DNA of 35,948 bases from Arthrobacter sp. 135MFCol5.1 (lineage in GTDB: Bacteria > Actinomycetota > Actinomycetes > Actinomycetales > Micrococcaceae). The notes beneath the pieces are model-generated. The model did no database searches, had not been told where the DNA came from, and worked only from the letters and a program-made list of their open reading frames with translations. The translations under genes were made by a program, and so were the position numbers. Where the stretch lies: the NCBI RefSeq assembly GCF_000374865.1, contig NZ_KB895474.1, forward strand, positions 1 to 35,948, written 5' to 3'. Shown in pieces: positions 1 to 8,725 of this stretch; the first letter of the stretch is position 1; each line of letters begins with the position of its first letter.

Positions 1-1195
1 CTGATGCCTCTCGATAAACAATCTCTTGTCGTGCACCGGTTGTTGCTGATCGTTCGATGGCATCGGTCACCTCGGCGCAGCGGTAACCGTCCTCGAGGGT
101 CGCGCCATGGGGCCCGATCTCGCTGTCATCGGCAATGGCTTGCAGCAGGTGGCCGAGCTCGTGGACGAAGCTGTCCTCCCACCCGATCATGTGGCCGTGC
201 GGCCACCAGTGTTCCCAGTACGGGTGGTAACTTTCGGAAACGAGAACTGTACGGAAGCCTTGTGCTTTCGGGCCTGGTGTCGAGTCGGCCAGGTGCAGTT
301 CGATCTCGTTCATCCGTTCCTGGTCGAAGATCACCGTGCCTTTCGTTGTACTGATCTCGAAGCGCATGTGATTTTTACGGCCCGGGGCAACCCGGGTTGC
401 CTCCAGGGTGCCGAGCGCGCCGGTGTCAAAGGTGATGATGGCGTCGAACGCGTCATCCACGTCCACGTGCCCGCCCGGACGGTCCTCTACAAACGTCTTC
501 ATGTTTGCTGACACGCTTACGGGCTCACCAACGAGATACCGGGAAAGGTCGATGATGTGGGCACCGAGGTCCCCGAGCGCTCCTGAACCTGCGATGCTCT
601 TGTCCAGCCTCCATGAGGTAGGGCTCTTCGGGTCAACGAGCCACTCCTGGTGGTACCTGGCCCGGAAATGGCGGACTTCACCCAGTGTCCCGTCGTCAAG
701 CATCTCCTTGATCAGGCGGATTGCTGGAAAGAATCTGTAGTTGAAGGCGGTCATCGCCTTAACGCCAGTCTTCGCGACTTCGGTCCAGATCTCGTATGCT
801 TCATCGGCAGTTCGACCGAGGGGCTTCTCACATATAACGTGCTTGCCGGCCCTGGCCGCGGCGATGGTTGGTTCCTTGTGCTGGTCATTCGGCCCGGTGT
901 TATCGAATAGCCCGATCGCTGGGTCTTCGACCAGCTCGCGCCAATCGGTCGTTGACTTGGCATAACCGTATCGACGGGCTGCCTCATCGACGGCGCTTTG
1001 GGTGCGGCCTGCGATTCCGACCAATTCCGGCTGCATCGGCGGCGGCCAGTAGGTATACGTGATCTTCTTCAAGGCATTCGTATGTGCCCTGCCCATGAAC
1101 GAATAGCCGAGCATGCCGACGCCGATGGCCGGGACTTCCCGGTGATCATCTTTCATCAGCCCCTGGGTGAAGAAGGCTGGCAAATCCTGTGTCAT
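1..1195 (-). CDS. Gfo/Idh/MocA-family NAD(P)-dependent oxidoreductase, 3' end cut by window edge
   Basis: The frame is open from an ATG at 1195 to the left edge (398 codons, no stop), so the gene is nearly complete but lacks its last residues. An N-terminal Rossmann fold is shown by GVGMLGYSFMGRAH at residues 25-38. The family EKP motif is at 123-125 (ICEKPL), with Lys124 the expected catalytic lysine. The C-terminal dehydrogenase half carries the GALGDLGAHIIDL signature. AAGGGAAG lies just upstream of the ATG and supports this start. The family oxidises or reduces sugars, inositols and their derivatives in the cytoplasm. The isomerase-type gene upstream ends 23 bases away, so both are probably one transcript. 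The substrate is unknown; inositol, a ketose or a deoxy-sugar would all fit. Family assignment is secure. Confidence 0.93.
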   Translation of the reverse strand, partial: MTQDLPAFFTQGLMKDDHREVPAIGVGMLGYSFMGRAHTNALKKITYTYWPPPMQPELVGIAGRTQSAVDEAARRYGYAKSTTDWRELVEDPAIGLFDNTGPNDQHKEPTIAAARAGKHVICEKPLGRTADEAYEIWTEVAKTGVKAMTAFNYRFFPAIRLIKEMLDDGTLGEVRHFRARYHQEWLVDPKSPTSWRLDKSIAGSGALGDLGAHIIDLSRYLVGEPVSVSANMKTFVEDRPGGHVDVDDAFDAIITFDTGALGTLEATRVAPGRKNHMRFEISTTKGTVIFDQERMNEIELHLADSTPGPKAQGFRTVLVSESYHPYWEHWWPHGHMIGWEDSFVHELGHLLQAIADDSEIGPHGATLEDGYRCAEVTDAIERSATTGARQEIVYREAS

Positions 1196-1218
1196 CGTAA
1201 TCTTCCCTTTTACTTGTC

Positions 1219-2202
1219 TTAGACGAGCCAGAAGTGGTGGGCTTCGGGATCCATCGGCTCTTTCACGATCAGGGGGCGCAGGTAGTCAATGGCCTTTTCG
1301 GCACCGTCGCGTTCGCTCATTACCGGGTCCTCGTGCTCATAGGACATGACATAGTCGTATCCCACCTCCAGCAACGCAGTGATGACCCTCTTCCACGGCA
1401 CCTGGCCCCATCCGACCACGCGGTACCGTGCTGCCCGGTGCATGTTCCGCCATGATCCGGTGGAGAGCACCCCGTCGCGTCGGATTTCGTCTTCCTGCAC
1501 TTCAAAGTCCTTGGCGTGGACGTGGAGGATCCGGTTGCCGAAGGTCTTAATGAAGACGACAGGGTCGATCTGCTGCCAGATGAAGTGGCTGGGATCAAAA
1601 TTGAAACCCCAGTCGTCACGACCAAGCTTTTCCACAGCAGTCTGTGCTGTGGTGATGTTGTAAGCGATTTCGGTCGGGTGGACCTCGTGCGCGAACTTCA
1701 CGCCGAGTTTGGCAAATTCATCCAGGATGGGATTCCAGCGCTCCACAAAGAGGTCCCAGCCTTCGTTGTAAAGCTCCAGGTGCTTCGGAGGCCAGGTGTA
1801 CCAGGAGCCCCAGACGGTCGAGCCGAAGAAGCCGTTGACCACCGGGATTTCAAGGTCTGATGCTGCTCGTGCGGTGTTCAGCAGGTGCTGCTTCCCGTAT
1901 TCGAACATCTCCTGCTTGTCGGTTGTCGGCGACCAGTCATCGAAACTGGCGTCCTTGGGCGGGAGCACCTGCTGTGCTGACAGGTGGTCCGAGAGAGCCG
2001 AGATGGAAAGCCCTCGCGAGTTCAACATCTTCTTCAAATTTCGGCTGTATTGCGGGTCTGAGATGGCCTGCTCGAGATCGAAATGGCCAGAGCCTGCCCA
2101 GGTGGTGAGTTCGACCGCTTCGTAGCCGAGATCAGCTACATAACTTGCCACTTCGTCCAGCGGCTTGGCGTCGAACAGTGCTGTCAGGATTCCTATTTTC
2201 AT
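1219..2202 (-). CDS. Sugar phosphate isomerase/epimerase-type TIM barrel (AP endonuclease 2 family)
   Basis: This 327-residue protein begins MKIGILTALFDAKPL and has the layout of xylose-isomerase-like TIM barrels (IolE/IolI/tagatose-3-epimerase relatives). Likely metal and substrate ligands are seen in FAHEVHPTEI, NFDPSHFIWQ, ILHVHAKDFE and the late MSYEHEDP segment, which supply the Glu/Asp/His set used by this fold. AAGAGGTAAAGCA precedes the ATG. It lies directly upstream of the Gfo/Idh oxidoreductase. That pairing is common in clusters that oxidise a cyclic polyol or sugar to a keto form and then isomerise or dehydrate it. It probably acts on the product or substrate of that oxidoreductase. 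The exact reaction cannot be read from sequence. Confidence 0.9.
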   Translation of the reverse strand: MKIGILTALFDAKPLDEVASYVADLGYEAVELTTWAGSGHFDLEQAISDPQYSRNLKKMLNSRGLSISALSDHLSAQQVLPPKDASFDDWSPTTDKQEMFEYGKQHLLNTARAASDLEIPVVNGFFGSTVWGSWYTWPPKHLELYNEGWDLFVERWNPILDEFAKLGVKFAHEVHPTEIAYNITTAQTAVEKLGRDDWGFNFDPSHFIWQQIDPVVFIKTFGNRILHVHAKDFEVQEDEIRRDGVLSTGSWRNMHRAARYRVVGWGQVPWKRVITALLEVGYDYVMSYEHEDPVMSERDGAEKAIDYLRPLIVKEPMDPEAHHFWLV

Positions 2203-2590
2203 TGCTTTACCTCTTCTTCGAGATGGTGATTTACAGGGAACAGATTGCGGGCGTGGGTCTTTTCAGAGCGCCCAGGTGCGAGAAACACTGGCCAACGCCT
2301 CGACGCGGGCCCAGTCCAGGGGGAGGTACAGACCTTCGTGCCGGGGCGGTGACCATTTGCCATCAACAATGGGCAGATCCTCCAGGAGGAGGTCCACGAT
2401 AGGGTCGGCTCCTACGTATCGGGGGATGGTTTCGATCATTGCGACACGACGTCAGCAGCAATGATCGAGTCGATTTCCCGAGGCGCCTGATCCCTTACGC
2501 TCTTAGTGGTCCGCTGAATATCTCAGACGCCGCGAGAACTGCAGAAACGGGCACACGACCTTTCGAAGCCATTTTCCTGCGCCACTCTCC
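2203..2590. other. 388-bp gap with decayed coding sequence
   Basis: No intact gene is visible between the isomerase-type gene and the MDR dehydrogenase. On the minus strand three short frames follow one another: a 25-codon frame from the ATG at 2572 with a purine-rich leader, a middle frame ending at the TGA near 2437, and the 58-codon frame annotated separately. Successive frames on one strand suggest a gene shortened and frameshifted in place. Only the last piece has a recognisable family look. Confidence 0.4.
2263..2439 (-). pseudogene. Probable C-terminal remnant of a mandelate racemase/enolase-superfamily enzyme
   Basis: A 58-codon frame runs from the ATG at 2439 to the TGA at 2263. It contains DLLLEDLPIVDGKWSPP and then GLYLPLDW. 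This resembles the usual C-terminal tail of acid-sugar dehydratases of the enolase superfamily, where a PxxxVDGxxxxPxxPGLGxxxD pattern closes the protein. An in-frame stop lies four codons upstream of the ATG, and no barrel or metal-ligand region remains, so it cannot be a working enzyme. The call rests on one motif read by eye and could be a chance likeness. If right, the sugar cluster once carried an acid-sugar dehydratase as well. Confidence 0.4.
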
Positions 2591-3667
2591 TCAGAGCCCT
2601 TCGCCCGAGGGCGAAACAAGGATCTTTACGGCAGTTTCGCTGTGGTGGATCAGGGTGTTGAAGCCCTCTTGGATCAGCCCGTCAAGGCCGATCTTATGCG
2701 TCACGAACGGCTCAAGGTCAATTCTTCCCGAGCCCAGCAGTTCGATGACGGCGGGGTAGGAATTGACGTACGCGAAGGCACCACGTAGATCGATTTCCTT
2801 TACGACAAGTTTAAATAAGTCGATGGCCGCCCGATCTCCCCAAATTCCGATAACGACCAGGGTTCCGGCCGGGCGGAGAGCGTCAATAAGGGTGTCCAGG
2901 ACTGCTTGTGCACTGCTGCATTCAAATGCCACGTCGGCGCCCCGGCCCTTGGTTAGCCTGCGCACTTCCTCGGCTACGTCGACCTCCCTCGGGTCCAAAA
3001 CGTGATCGGCGACCCCCGCGTCCGAGGCCTTCTTCCGGCGCAGGGAACTGAGCTCTGAAACGATGACGGTGACGCCCAAAGCCTTTAGCAGGGCGGACGT
3101 CAGCAGACCGATCGGGCCGGCGCCCCCAACGAGGGCAACTTGTCCGGTTTTAGCCCCGGATCGCTCTACGGCGTGGTATCCCACGGATAGCGGTTCGATC
3201 AGAGCGGCGTGGTCAAGGGGGACAGAGTCGGGGATGGGGTGCACCCAGCGGCGTGGAACTGCGATTTTCTCTGCGAGCCCGCCGCCTCCGCCGCTTAGGC
3301 CAATTACACCTAAGCCTTCTGAAAGGTGATAATCGGTGCTGTCAGGTCCGGTGTTGACGTCGTCGCGTGCGATATATGGTTCCACCGCGACTCGCTGGCC
3401 TGGGGCAATATCGTCTACACCCTGCCCCACTGCGTATACGGTTCCCGCGAACTCATGGCCCAAGGTAACAGGCAAAGAGTCTCCGGACGCAGGGTGGCGC
3501 TCACCGGGCTGGGGACAAAAAATGGGTCCCTCAAGGTACTCGTGAAGGTCAGTGCCGCAAATGCCGCACCATGCGACATCAATACCTACGGTTCCTGGCG
3601 CCACGTCCGGCTCAGGAACATTGTCGATCTGGATATTCCCGCGGCCGTAATAGCGTGCTGCTCTCAT
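2591..3667 (-). CDS. Zinc-type medium-chain dehydrogenase, (R,R)-butanediol/sorbitol dehydrogenase-like
   Basis: This 358-residue MDR protein starts after ACGAGGAAAATAA. Catalytic-zinc residues are visible: Cys37 in CGICGTDLHE and His71-Glu72 in LGHEFAG. The nucleotide-binding loop is VGGAGPIGLLT. Overall layout, including GLGVIGLSGGGGG, matches bacterial 2,3-butanediol dehydrogenases. Such enzymes oxidise vicinal diols and polyols with NAD. The lobe that normally holds four cysteines for a structural zinc (around residues 98-112) has none here. It lies between the sugar ABC importer and the isomerase/oxidoreductase pair, so a polyol or sugar alcohol is a likelier substrate than butanediol. 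A 476-bp spacer separates it from the importer, so it may have its own promoter. Confidence 0.9.
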   Translation of the reverse strand: MRAARYYGRGNIQIDNVPEPDVAPGTVGIDVAWCGICGTDLHEYLEGPIFCPQPGERHPASGDSLPVTLGHEFAGTVYAVGQGVDDIAPGQRVAVEPYIARDDVNTGPDSTDYHLSEGLGVIGLSGGGGGLAEKIAVPRRWVHPIPDSVPLDHAALIEPLSVGYHAVERSGAKTGQVALVGGAGPIGLLTSALLKALGVTVIVSELSSLRRKKASDAGVADHVLDPREVDVAEEVRRLTKGRGADVAFECSSAQAVLDTLIDALRPAGTLVVIGIWGDRAAIDLFKLVVKEIDLRGAFAYVNSYPAVIELLGSGRIDLEPFVTHKIGLDGLIQEGFNTLIHHSETAVKILVSPSGEGL

Positions 3668-4143
3668 TTATTTTCCTCGTTATGGTCCTGCGCATACGGC
3701 GCTAGAAGATAGGGGACTATTCTGGGTTCGGTTGTCTGCTGCGCACTCCGCTTTCCGGCCGGCGCGCAGCAGGTACCGAACATCAAAGGGCCGAATAGTG
3801 GGATTCGTTGAACGGAATAGGCGTAATGTGATTGTATCGGAACTGGAATTACGGATGGCTACAAATCACAATTAAGGTTCTCCAGGATCCTGACATCAAA
3901 CGGCTTGGAAGTCCTTGGTATTCGAACAAATGGCCCAACCTTTCTCAGCTGCTTGCCACCATTGCCGGCGATTCTAGCTGGCACGTCTTCAGTAACTGGA
4001 GCTGTCAGGCAGATGTGGACGATACTCACGCGCCCGAACTCGTAGGAGTCTTCAGGGACTTAGGCTCAGATGTTTGGAACTCGAAGAATTCAAGCCAGAG
4101 CTTGCTCGTTGATTGGGTACCCCAAAAGGATGTAGGAACTAAT
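3668..4143. other. 476-bp spacer without a recognised gene
   Basis: The stretch is visibly less GC-rich than its surroundings. It lies upstream of the MDR dehydrogenase and downstream of the RbsA-type ATPase. No known protein, RNA or clear terminator could be recognised. A 135-codon plus-strand frame starting at 3832 runs antisense into the ATPase gene and has no credible start signal or family likeness. The promoter of the dehydrogenase should lie in the right part of this stretch. Confidence 0.4.
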
Positions 4144-5721
4144 TTATGCGGGATGGACACTAAGCGGGGAGACACCGTCTTCTCCGGATATGGCAGCGAC
4201 AAGCCGTTTCCGATCGAGTCCCACCCTGCGATGACGTGAGACGATTCGACCTGACCGGAGCACGAGCACGTTATCCGCCAGGGCCAGCATCTCTTCTAGG
4301 TCATCGGTGACTATTAGCACAGCTGTGCCCTGCGACGCCACGCGCCGGATGAGGACGTGGATTTGGGCTTTAGTTCCCACGTCAACGCCAGCCGTTGGTT
4401 GATCGATGATCAGAACGCGCGGTTTAGCCAGAAGCGCGCGTGCGAGCAGAATCTTCTGCTGGTTTCCGCCGCTGAACCGTTCCGCTGCTAAGGAAGGCAT
4501 ATTGGGTCTGATTTCGAGTTCAGCAAAGTGTCTATTGGACTCACTGAGCGCGGCTTTACTGCGTATGACCCCGAATCGAGTGAGGCCGCGGTCGAGGGCA
4601 TTCAGAATCATGTTTTCCTGGGCCGAAGAAATCCCTATAAGGCCTTCCGTCTTGCGATTCTCGGGAAGCATGACGATTCCCATCTTGAGGGCTTGGCGTG
4701 GGCTGGCAACAGTAGTCCTTCTGCCGCTAATGGAAATTGTTCCGGCACTTAGGGGTTCCGCACCCGTAAATGTCCTTGCCACCCTGGTCCGTCCCGATCC
4801 GACCAAGCCCGCAAGGCCGATAATTTCTCCTCCGTGGATCGCGATGTCGATGCCGGATATTCGTGGGCCTGACACCGCGGTGAGCTCTATGACAGGGACG
4901 CCGGTGAAAGGAGGACGCCCGCTGTTCGCGGGGTCGAATTCTTCATCTGCCAATTCTGCTCCAAGCATGCTCCGGGTCAAGGAACCCAACGTGAAGTCAA
5001 CTGTCCGTCCCCTATCAACGACCGTGCCGTTACGCAAAACCGTGAGTGACGAGCAGTACTGAAATATTTCTTCAAGAAAGTGCGAGATGTAGATGATTGA
5101 GATGCCGTTGGCAGACAGTTCGCGGATGAGGTCCCCCAGGTCCTCACGCTCTGGTCCGGAGAGCCGTGCGGTTGGTTCATCCATCACAAGCACTCGAGCA
5201 TCGCGGGCGAGTGCTTTGGCGACCTCCACACGTTGCTGGAGTCCTGTGCTCAAATCCCCCGCTGGGGCATTTAGGGGCAGTTCAGAGAGCATCGGTACTC
5301 GTTTCACGATCGAGCGCGCAGCGGAAAGAATTCCACGGCGGTTATAGCCTCCTCGTCCCGGTTCGATACCCAACAAAATGTTCTCGGCCACCGAAAGGGA
5401 GGGAATAAGGCTCAGTTCCTGATAAATCATGCCAATGCCGTGTTTCAACGCAGACCGAGGATTGGTCAGACGGGCTGGGAGCCCGTCGATTTCGATGAGA
5501 CCTTTATGGTCCGGGTAAAGTCCTCCCAGGATCTTCATCAGTGTCGACTTGCCCGCCCCATTTTGTCCCACGAGAGCGTGGACTTCGCCGGGTTCAACGG
5601 TAAGGTCCACCTCGTTCAAGACTCGGACGGTACCGAATGTTTGTGATATTTTCTCCATCCGTACTCTTGGCGCTGTGCTGCTCCCCGTTGCCGAGGCTTC
5701 TTGATGCCATGATCGTGTCAC
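4144..5721 (-). CDS. Sugar ABC transporter ATP-binding protein, RbsA/MglA type with two ABC domains
   Basis: This 525-residue cytoplasmic ATPase has two fused nucleotide-binding domains, as in ribose/galactose/xylose importers. Domain 1 has Walker A GQNGAGKST (52-60), signature LSTGLQQ (157-163) and Walker B VLVMDEP (177-183). Domain 2 has the degenerate Walker A GLVGSGRT, a full FSGGNQQ signature and the VLIIDQPTAGVD Walker B, with Gln instead of Glu after Asp. Asymmetry of this kind is normal for the family, although the domain 1 signature is usually closer to LSVGQQQ. The listed start is a GTG with a weak leader; the ATG at 5658 (residue 22) is a real alternative. It is the third gene of the permease-binding protein-ATPase operon and energises sugar uptake. 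Confidence 0.93.
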   Translation of the reverse strand: MTRSWHQEASATGSSTAPRVRMEKISQTFGTVRVLNEVDLTVEPGEVHALVGQNGAGKSTLMKILGGLYPDHKGLIEIDGLPARLTNPRSALKHGIGMIYQELSLIPSLSVAENILLGIEPGRGGYNRRGILSAARSIVKRVPMLSELPLNAPAGDLSTGLQQRVEVAKALARDARVLVMDEPTARLSGPEREDLGDLIRELSANGISIIYISHFLEEIFQYCSSLTVLRNGTVVDRGRTVDFTLGSLTRSMLGAELADEEFDPANSGRPPFTGVPVIELTAVSGPRISGIDIAIHGGEIIGLAGLVGSGRTRVARTFTGAEPLSAGTISISGRRTTVASPRQALKMGIVMLPENRKTEGLIGISSAQENMILNALDRGLTRFGVIRSKAALSESNRHFAELEIRPNMPSLAAERFSGGNQQKILLARALLAKPRVLIIDQPTAGVDVGTKAQIHVLIRRVASQGTAVLIVTDDLEEMLALADNVLVLRSGRIVSRHRRVGLDRKRLVAAISGEDGVSPLSVHPA

Positions 5722-5794
5722 GGTAGGCCTGTCTTTCCGTCGCTTGTTAAGGCGGCAGGAGAAGCCGATGCAACGGCCTCTCCTGCCGCAGGTT

Positions 5795-6784
5795 TTACCA
5801 GTGCCAGCTGGTCTTGAAATCGGCTACGTTCTTACTGGTGATGGATGGGAGATCGATAAAATCCGTGGGCGTGGGAACGGACTTTCCGGTGACGTGCGCG
5901 CAGAGATCTTCGAGGCTTCGGGCTCCAATAGTTGCCCCATCCTGCAAGATCGTTCCGTAGAGGTGCCCGGCCTTGATCGCCTCTTGGACCTCAATCGGGA
6001 AATCCCCGGCAATAAACTTCACATCGTCCCTGCCAATGCTGGCAGCGTACTGCGCGCCGACATACATTTCAGGCCCCTCTGCTACAACAGCGTCCAGCGT
6101 TCCCTTGGGATACTTCGCTAGGAGGTCCTGAACAGCGGCAAGATTATCGGCGTTGTTCCAGGAATCGGTCACCGTGGTAGCTATCTTGATAGACGGATTG
6201 GCGGCAAATGTCTCCGTTATGCCCTCGGTTCGATCAATCTCAACAGGGTTACCAACTACGCCTTGAATAATGGCGACGTTACCGCCATTAGGAAGTGCTT
6301 CTTCAACAAGTTTTGCAAGGGCGATGCCATAGTCCTTTTGGTCTACGCCAACGAAGGTTACGACATCAGCGCCTTGGCCTACGTTGGCGTTAACCGTCGC
6401 TACAGGGACCGAGTTGCGATTTGCGATTTTCACGGCGGGAACGAGGCCGTTGGACTCAGTGGCCTGCAGAAGAATTCCGTCCGGCTTGGAAGTCACAGCT
6501 TGCTGTAGCTGGGAGGCCTGGGTGGCAATAACTCCGGCCGCATTCTGAACGGTTAGGTTAACGCCCAGCTTTGCAGCCTGTTCTGTCATTCCCTGTGCCA
6601 GGGTTGCGTTCCAGGGATTCTGTAGATCGTTGACTAAGGCGGTGACCTTTGAGCAGCTACCCGAGGCGGCCGTTGCTCCTGCGCCGGGGGCAGCCGACGA
6701 ACAGCTGCTTAGACAGATTACCGTAACGGCGCTGGCCAACGCGATCGGTGCGACTGCTTTTCGATTGGTATTGAACCACTTCAT
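5795..6784 (-). CDS. Sugar ABC transporter substrate-binding lipoprotein, RbsB-like (type I fold)
   Basis: This 329-residue exported protein has a positively charged start, a hydrophobic stretch and the lipobox LSSC with the lipidated Cys at residue 28, followed by a Ser/Ala/Gly linker. The mature part has the look of the ribose-binding family (Peripla_BP_4): VTALVNDLQNPWNATLAQGM, then DGILLQATESNGLVPAV and NGGNVAIIQGV. It would sit on the outer face of the membrane and deliver ligand to the permease encoded just upstream. The ligand cannot be named; ribose, inositol, xylose and related sugars are all served by this family. It is the second gene of the importer operon, with short gaps to both partners. 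Confidence 0.93.
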   Translation of the reverse strand: MKWFNTNRKAVAPIALASAVTVICLSSCSSAAPGAGATAASGSCSKVTALVNDLQNPWNATLAQGMTEQAAKLGVNLTVQNAAGVIATQASQLQQAVTSKPDGILLQATESNGLVPAVKIANRNSVPVATVNANVGQGADVVTFVGVDQKDYGIALAKLVEEALPNGGNVAIIQGVVGNPVEIDRTEGITETFAANPSIKIATTVTDSWNNADNLAAVQDLLAKYPKGTLDAVVAEGPEMYVGAQYAASIGRDDVKFIAGDFPIEVQEAIKAGHLYGTILQDGATIGARSLEDLCAHVTGKSVPTPTDFIDLPSITSKNVADFKTSWHW

Positions 6785-6830
6785 TCTGATGTCTTTCTTT
6801 GAGCTACGGAGGGAGGGTGGGGTGGGGAAG

Positions 6831-7865
6831 CTAAGCTCGGCTGCGCGCTTTGGTCAGCTGGTCTGAGACAACTGCGACGAGAATGATTGTTCCCGTGACC
6901 GCCGGCTGCCAATAGGGCGAGATGCCCAGTTGGTTGAGGCCCGTGGAGACGACGCCGAGGACGAGGACTGCGGCCACAACATTGCCGACTCGTCCCACTC
7001 CGCCAGCCAAGGACGTGCCGGCAATAACGCAGATAGCGATGGCGTTCAAGGGCCAATCTGCTGCTGCTGTGGGCTGTCCAACAGCAGATTGGCCGAAAAG
7101 GAACACGCCTCCAAGTCCCACAGCGAGACCACCGAAAGTGAATGCGGCGATTTTAATGGGGAGTACTGGGACGCCTGAAAGGTAACTTGCCTCCGCATTG
7201 GCGCCCACACTATAGACCCAATGCCCCCATTTCGTCCTGGACAACAGTAGGTAAGTCACGATCGCAAATGCTACAAAAACCAGAAAAAGCATAGGGATGC
7301 CGACGACGAGCTCGAAGGCAAAGTCGGTCAAGGCCACTGAGCTACCGCTAATTGATCGGCCCGAGGTCAGAACGAACAGAATTCCGGTGATGATGCTTGC
7401 GACAGCAAATGTAGTGATGAACGCGTTGATATGCAGCCGAGCGATAATGATTCCATTGATCAAACCAATGAACATACCGAGTAGCGTGCCGACAATAAGG
7501 GCGGCCGGTAAACCCCAGGAGCCCGATAAGTACGCTACAAGCACACCAACTGCGCCACCGGCAGCACCAACAGACAGGTCAAAACCGCCGCTTATCATCA
7601 TTACCAGCATGCCAAGTGCGACTATGCCGATAACCGAGTTCTGCATAAGAATGTTCTGGAGGTTGGCAGGGTTACGAAATGGCTCCGAGATGAGCGAGAG
7701 AACTAGAACCAGCATGACGAGAGCGACCCAAAGCGTGTGCCGGCTTAGGAAGCCTGACAAGGACTTGCGAGGTGATGATGAGCCGGGCAGTGATAGGTCT
7801 TCAGGCGCCGGGGAAGGCGCCGCTATTCTGTTAGCTGCAGGCGAGGCGGACGGGACGGGCGACAT
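6831..7865 (-). CDS. Sugar ABC transporter permease, RbsC-like
   Basis: This is a polytopic membrane protein of the RbsC/XylH class. Hydrophobic segments begin near residue 46 and continue to the C-terminus, and MISGGFDLSVGAAGG is the conserved family segment before the coupling region. The frame is open up to 8057, but CAGGAG lies 6 bases before the ATG at 7865 and fixes a 344-residue product; the extra 64 codons look non-coding. The roughly 45-residue N-terminal tail is rich in Pro/Ser/Ala and probably cytoplasmic. It is the first gene of the importer operon, followed by the binding protein and the ATPase. The promoter must lie in the long gene-poor stretch upstream. Confidence 0.92.
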   Translation of the reverse strand: MSPVPSASPAANRIAAPSPAPEDLSLPGSSSPRKSLSGFLSRHTLWVALVMLVLVLSLISEPFRNPANLQNILMQNSVIGIVALGMLVMMISGGFDLSVGAAGGAVGVLVAYLSGSWGLPAALIVGTLLGMFIGLINGIIIARLHINAFITTFAVASIITGILFVLTSGRSISGSSVALTDFAFELVVGIPMLFLVFVAFAIVTYLLLSRTKWGHWVYSVGANAEASYLSGVPVLPIKIAAFTFGGLAVGLGGVFLFGQSAVGQPTAAADWPLNAIAICVIAGTSLAGGVGRVGNVVAAVLVLGVVSTGLNQLGISPYWQPAVTGTIILVAVVSDQLTKARSRA

Positions 7866-8515
7866 AGGAACTCCTGGATGGAATGGGGTCGGCAGTGACG
7901 GTGAATGAAACAACTTCAGGCGATGAAGATGCGCCTCCGGAATGCAAGCGATAAGGGAACGCGCACTCAGCACTGGCCCCGGAAATCCGCGAGATGTGAG
8001 CGAGACCAGTGGGACTGTGGGCAGGTAAATGCCGGGTTCAATGCGATTTGGCATCAACCGAATTAGGCCGTGTTGGTTCGGCTGGTGGTTTACCGGATGG
8101 TAGAGCGCAATGCCGCCGAGGGGTGCCTGGGGTGTTGACTTTCACTCGAACTCGCCCTCAGTCTTCGGCGAATATGCGCCCTGGCTGCGGTGAGTTACAA
8201 CACGAATGGTTTGTGCGGCAGAGGCCACGCGGACCGGGCATGGTGCCAGCCGCTGCCCTGCAATTGACTGATGCGCTCCCGCGCAAGTGTAGAGCGGGGA
8301 GCGTTGGGATGTGGCCGCTGCTTTAGTGGAGGCCGCCCGGCGAAAAGTCAATTATCTGGAACTAATCGGGGAATTATTTTGCCTGCCAGAGAGCTTGCGT
8401 GAAGGGTCCGCTTATAGGCGGAATACTCATACAGAGGCCGAGATTGGCGGGCGATTTCCCCTTTTGTCGTAAGTTGGGTTCCCCTTGAGCATGAGGCAGG
8501 GGATTCGCTTAGTTC

Positions 8516-8653
8516 CTAAGCTTGAGCGACTGATTCCTCTGGCCTCGGGTCATACGCGACAGCCTGGCCAAAGTGCGGGTTGGGATTAAGTCCCTGTACG
8601 TCAGATTTCACTAGATCCTCTTCCTTGAGGTGGCACGGGGTATCGCCCCTCAT
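8516..8653 (-). other. Protein-like 45-codon frame, possible C-terminal gene remnant
   Basis: An open minus-strand frame from the ATG at 8653 to the TAG at 8516 encodes a tail ending YDPRPEESVAQA, with CHLKEEDLVKSD near its start. The same frame continues upstream through a TAA as more protein-like sequence to about 8690. There is no ribosome-binding site. It may be the end of a lost gene, but no family could be assigned and a chance frame is possible. Confidence 0.22.
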
Positions 8654-8706
8654 TGGGCGTTAGTCAGATAATGCCATGCAGTCGTAGACTTTGTCTATAT
8701 GCAATC

Positions 8707-8725
8707 TATTTCATATTATGAAATA
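8707..8725. promoter_or_regulatory. Perfect 19-bp palindrome, candidate operator (IclR-like appearance)
   Basis: TATTTCATA, a central T, then TATGAAATA form a perfect inverted repeat in an AT-rich patch. A TTTCA/TGAAA dyad of about this length is typical of operators for IclR-type and some other dimeric regulators. It lies about 840 bp upstream of the sugar permease start. No regulator gene is next to it, so it may be a leftover of the promoter of a lost gene or a distant site for the importer. The palindrome is seen directly; the protein that binds it is not known. Confidence 0.5.

Noticed and set aside
107..511. 134-codon plus-strand frame near the left edge
   Set aside because: It is antisense to the Gfo/Idh oxidoreductase, which is open on the minus strand through the window edge.
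3832..4239. 135-codon plus-strand open frame beside the RbsA-type gene
   Set aside because: It overlaps the end of the ATPase gene in antisense, has no ribosome-binding site, has low-GC random-looking content and matches no family.
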